Shown here in pieces: positions 23,658 through 24,409 of a DNA stretch of 24,409 bases. Both the position numbers and the translations under genes were made by a program. Every line of letters starts with the position of its first letter. Within the stretch, counting starts at the first letter, position 1. This DNA is from CAIODY01 sp041192505 (lineage in GTDB: Bacteria > Bacteroidota > Bacteroidia > Chitinophagales > CAIODY01), in the NCBI GenBank assembly GCA_041192505.1, contig JBEEMV010000061.1, forward strand, positions 1 to 24,409, read 5' to 3'. Below the pieces are notes generated by a model. That model was not told where the DNA came from. It did no database searches and saw nothing but the letters and a program-made list of their open reading frames with translations.

Positions 23658-24409
23658 ATGAACATCAACAAAAATAATTACGAAGAATATTTTATCAACT
23701 ACATAGAAAATGAGTTGAGCGATGCCGAACGCAAAGCTGTTGAGCTATTTGTGGCTGAAAATATTGATTTGAAAAATGAATTAGAATTATTTGAATCAAC
23801 AAAATTAGAAGCCGATGAAAAAATAATTTTTACAAACAAAAACGAATTATTTAAAAAAGAAGAAACAAAAATTATTGCTTGGAAATGGAATTTGAATACA
23901 TGGGCAATAGCTGCAATGCTAGTATTAGCAGTTGGTACGGGTTGGTGGATGTTTCAACATTCAGAACACAGTAATCAGCTATCAGTAAAAAGTGAAATGC
24001 CAAAAGTAGATAGCTTGGCGAATTCAAAATCTGAAATTCAAAATGAAGAAACGATATCGCCCAAAGACGAAAAAATTATTAAGCCAATTGCAAAAACAAA
24101 AATTAATTCAATTAAAATAAACGAACATCATGATTGTATTGCTCAAGAAAGTTATCCTAAAAATGATTCTATTGAAAAGCAATTTATAGCACATTCAACA
24201 ACAACTACAAAAAAAGATTCTGCTGAATATGTAGTAGTGAAGAACGATACAAGCCATACAATTTTGAAATTTGAATCGGAAATAAAAAAAGAAAGCATAG
24301 CAAAAACATTGCCCATTAATAAAAATGAAGAACATCTTTTAGCAAGTATGCCTTTACATACAAATGCAACCCAACGCCAAATAATAAAAGCATTGGCTTG
24401 GTTAGGCGG
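23658..24409 (+). CDS. Anti-sigma factor-like membrane protein (cut by window end)
   Basis: Open from the ATG at 23658 to the last base, at least 250 residues, no stop; the 3' end lies outside the window. The N-terminal part (about 1-50, NYEEYFINYIENELSDAERKAVELFVAENIDLKNELELFE) is the helical anti-sigma domain seen in Bacteroidota. A single transmembrane segment follows at about 81-99 (TWAIAAMLVLAVGTGWWMF), then a long Lys/Ser/Glu-rich, probably disordered periplasmic stretch. So it should hold the sigma factor of the gene 2 bases upstream at the inner membrane until signalled. No zinc-binding HxxxCxxC motif is seen. The periplasmic domain beyond residue 250 is unknown. Confidence 0.85.
   Translation, partial: MNINKNNYEEYFINYIENELSDAERKAVELFVAENIDLKNELELFESTKLEADEKIIFTNKNELFKKEETKIIAWKWNLNTWAIAAMLVLAVGTGWWMFQHSEHSNQLSVKSEMPKVDSLANSKSEIQNEETISPKDEKIIKPIAKTKINSIKINEHHDCIAQESYPKNDSIEKQFIAHSTTTTKKDSAEYVVVKNDTSHTILKFESEIKKESIAKTLPINKNEEHLLASMPLHTNATQRQIIKALAWLG

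Noticed and set aside
1..24409. CRISPR array or insertion sequence
   Set aside because: No regularly spaced repeats and no transposase reading frame were found on either strand.

Overview
The window is chromosomal sequence from a member of the Bacteroidota. It is strongly AT-rich. It contains a type IX secretion (T9SS) C-terminal sorting domain, SprB-like and GEVED surface-protein modules, lipoproteins with a 'CKKE'-type start, and ECF sigma factors. Several promoters fit the Bacteroidota consensus (TTTG, about 19-20 bases, TAnnTTTG), and SD-type ribosome sites are absent. The mix of domains would suit the Chitinophagales/Sphingobacteriales side of the phylum, but that placement is inference; nothing here identifies a species. 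Most genes are ordinary core genes, with one accessory-looking stretch (about 20.6-22.0 kb).

Layout. 0-3.9 kb, plus strand: a DUF255/thioredoxin-fold protein carrying an in-frame palindromic insert, an EVE-domain protein, a probable outer-membrane beta-barrel protein and recR. 3.9-4.25 kb: a gene-free stretch occupied by a long fold-back (nested inverted repeat) element. 4.25-7.0 kb: dapB (minus), a tiny secreted basic protein (plus), then, on minus, an ECF sigma factor, a 76-residue partner protein and nth. 7.3-11.8 kb: one 1494-residue secreted multidomain surface protein with a consensus promoter and a 50-bp perfect palindrome as shared terminator. 11.9-14.4 kb: a lipoprotein, an unknown protein, and a two-gene unit of an RluA-type pseudouridine synthase and a SprT-like metalloprotein. 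14.5-19.15 kb: a soluble hybrid histidine kinase with about seven PAS domains, followed by folB. 19.2-20.6 kb: a LutB-type iron-sulfur protein. 20.65-21.95 kb: two back-to-back PIN-type toxin-antitoxin pairs. 22.0-24.4 kb: gmk, a small lipoprotein, and a second ECF sigma factor with the start of its transmembrane anti-sigma gene, cut by the window end.

The most interesting non-gene signals are these. (1) A family of C/T-then-G/A hairpin elements has one copy inside a coding sequence and a diverged copy downstream of a small gene; the two differ only by transitions. (2) A roughly 260-bp fold-back lies between recR and dapB. (3) A 55-bp direct repeat brackets the DUF433/DUF5615 toxin-antitoxin pair. 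The copy next to lutB contains a complete consensus promoter; the other copy is the same promoter with its -10-like box broken exactly where the similarity ends. No clear candidate for a wholly new multi-gene system is visible; the novelty is mainly in these repeat and regulatory structures.
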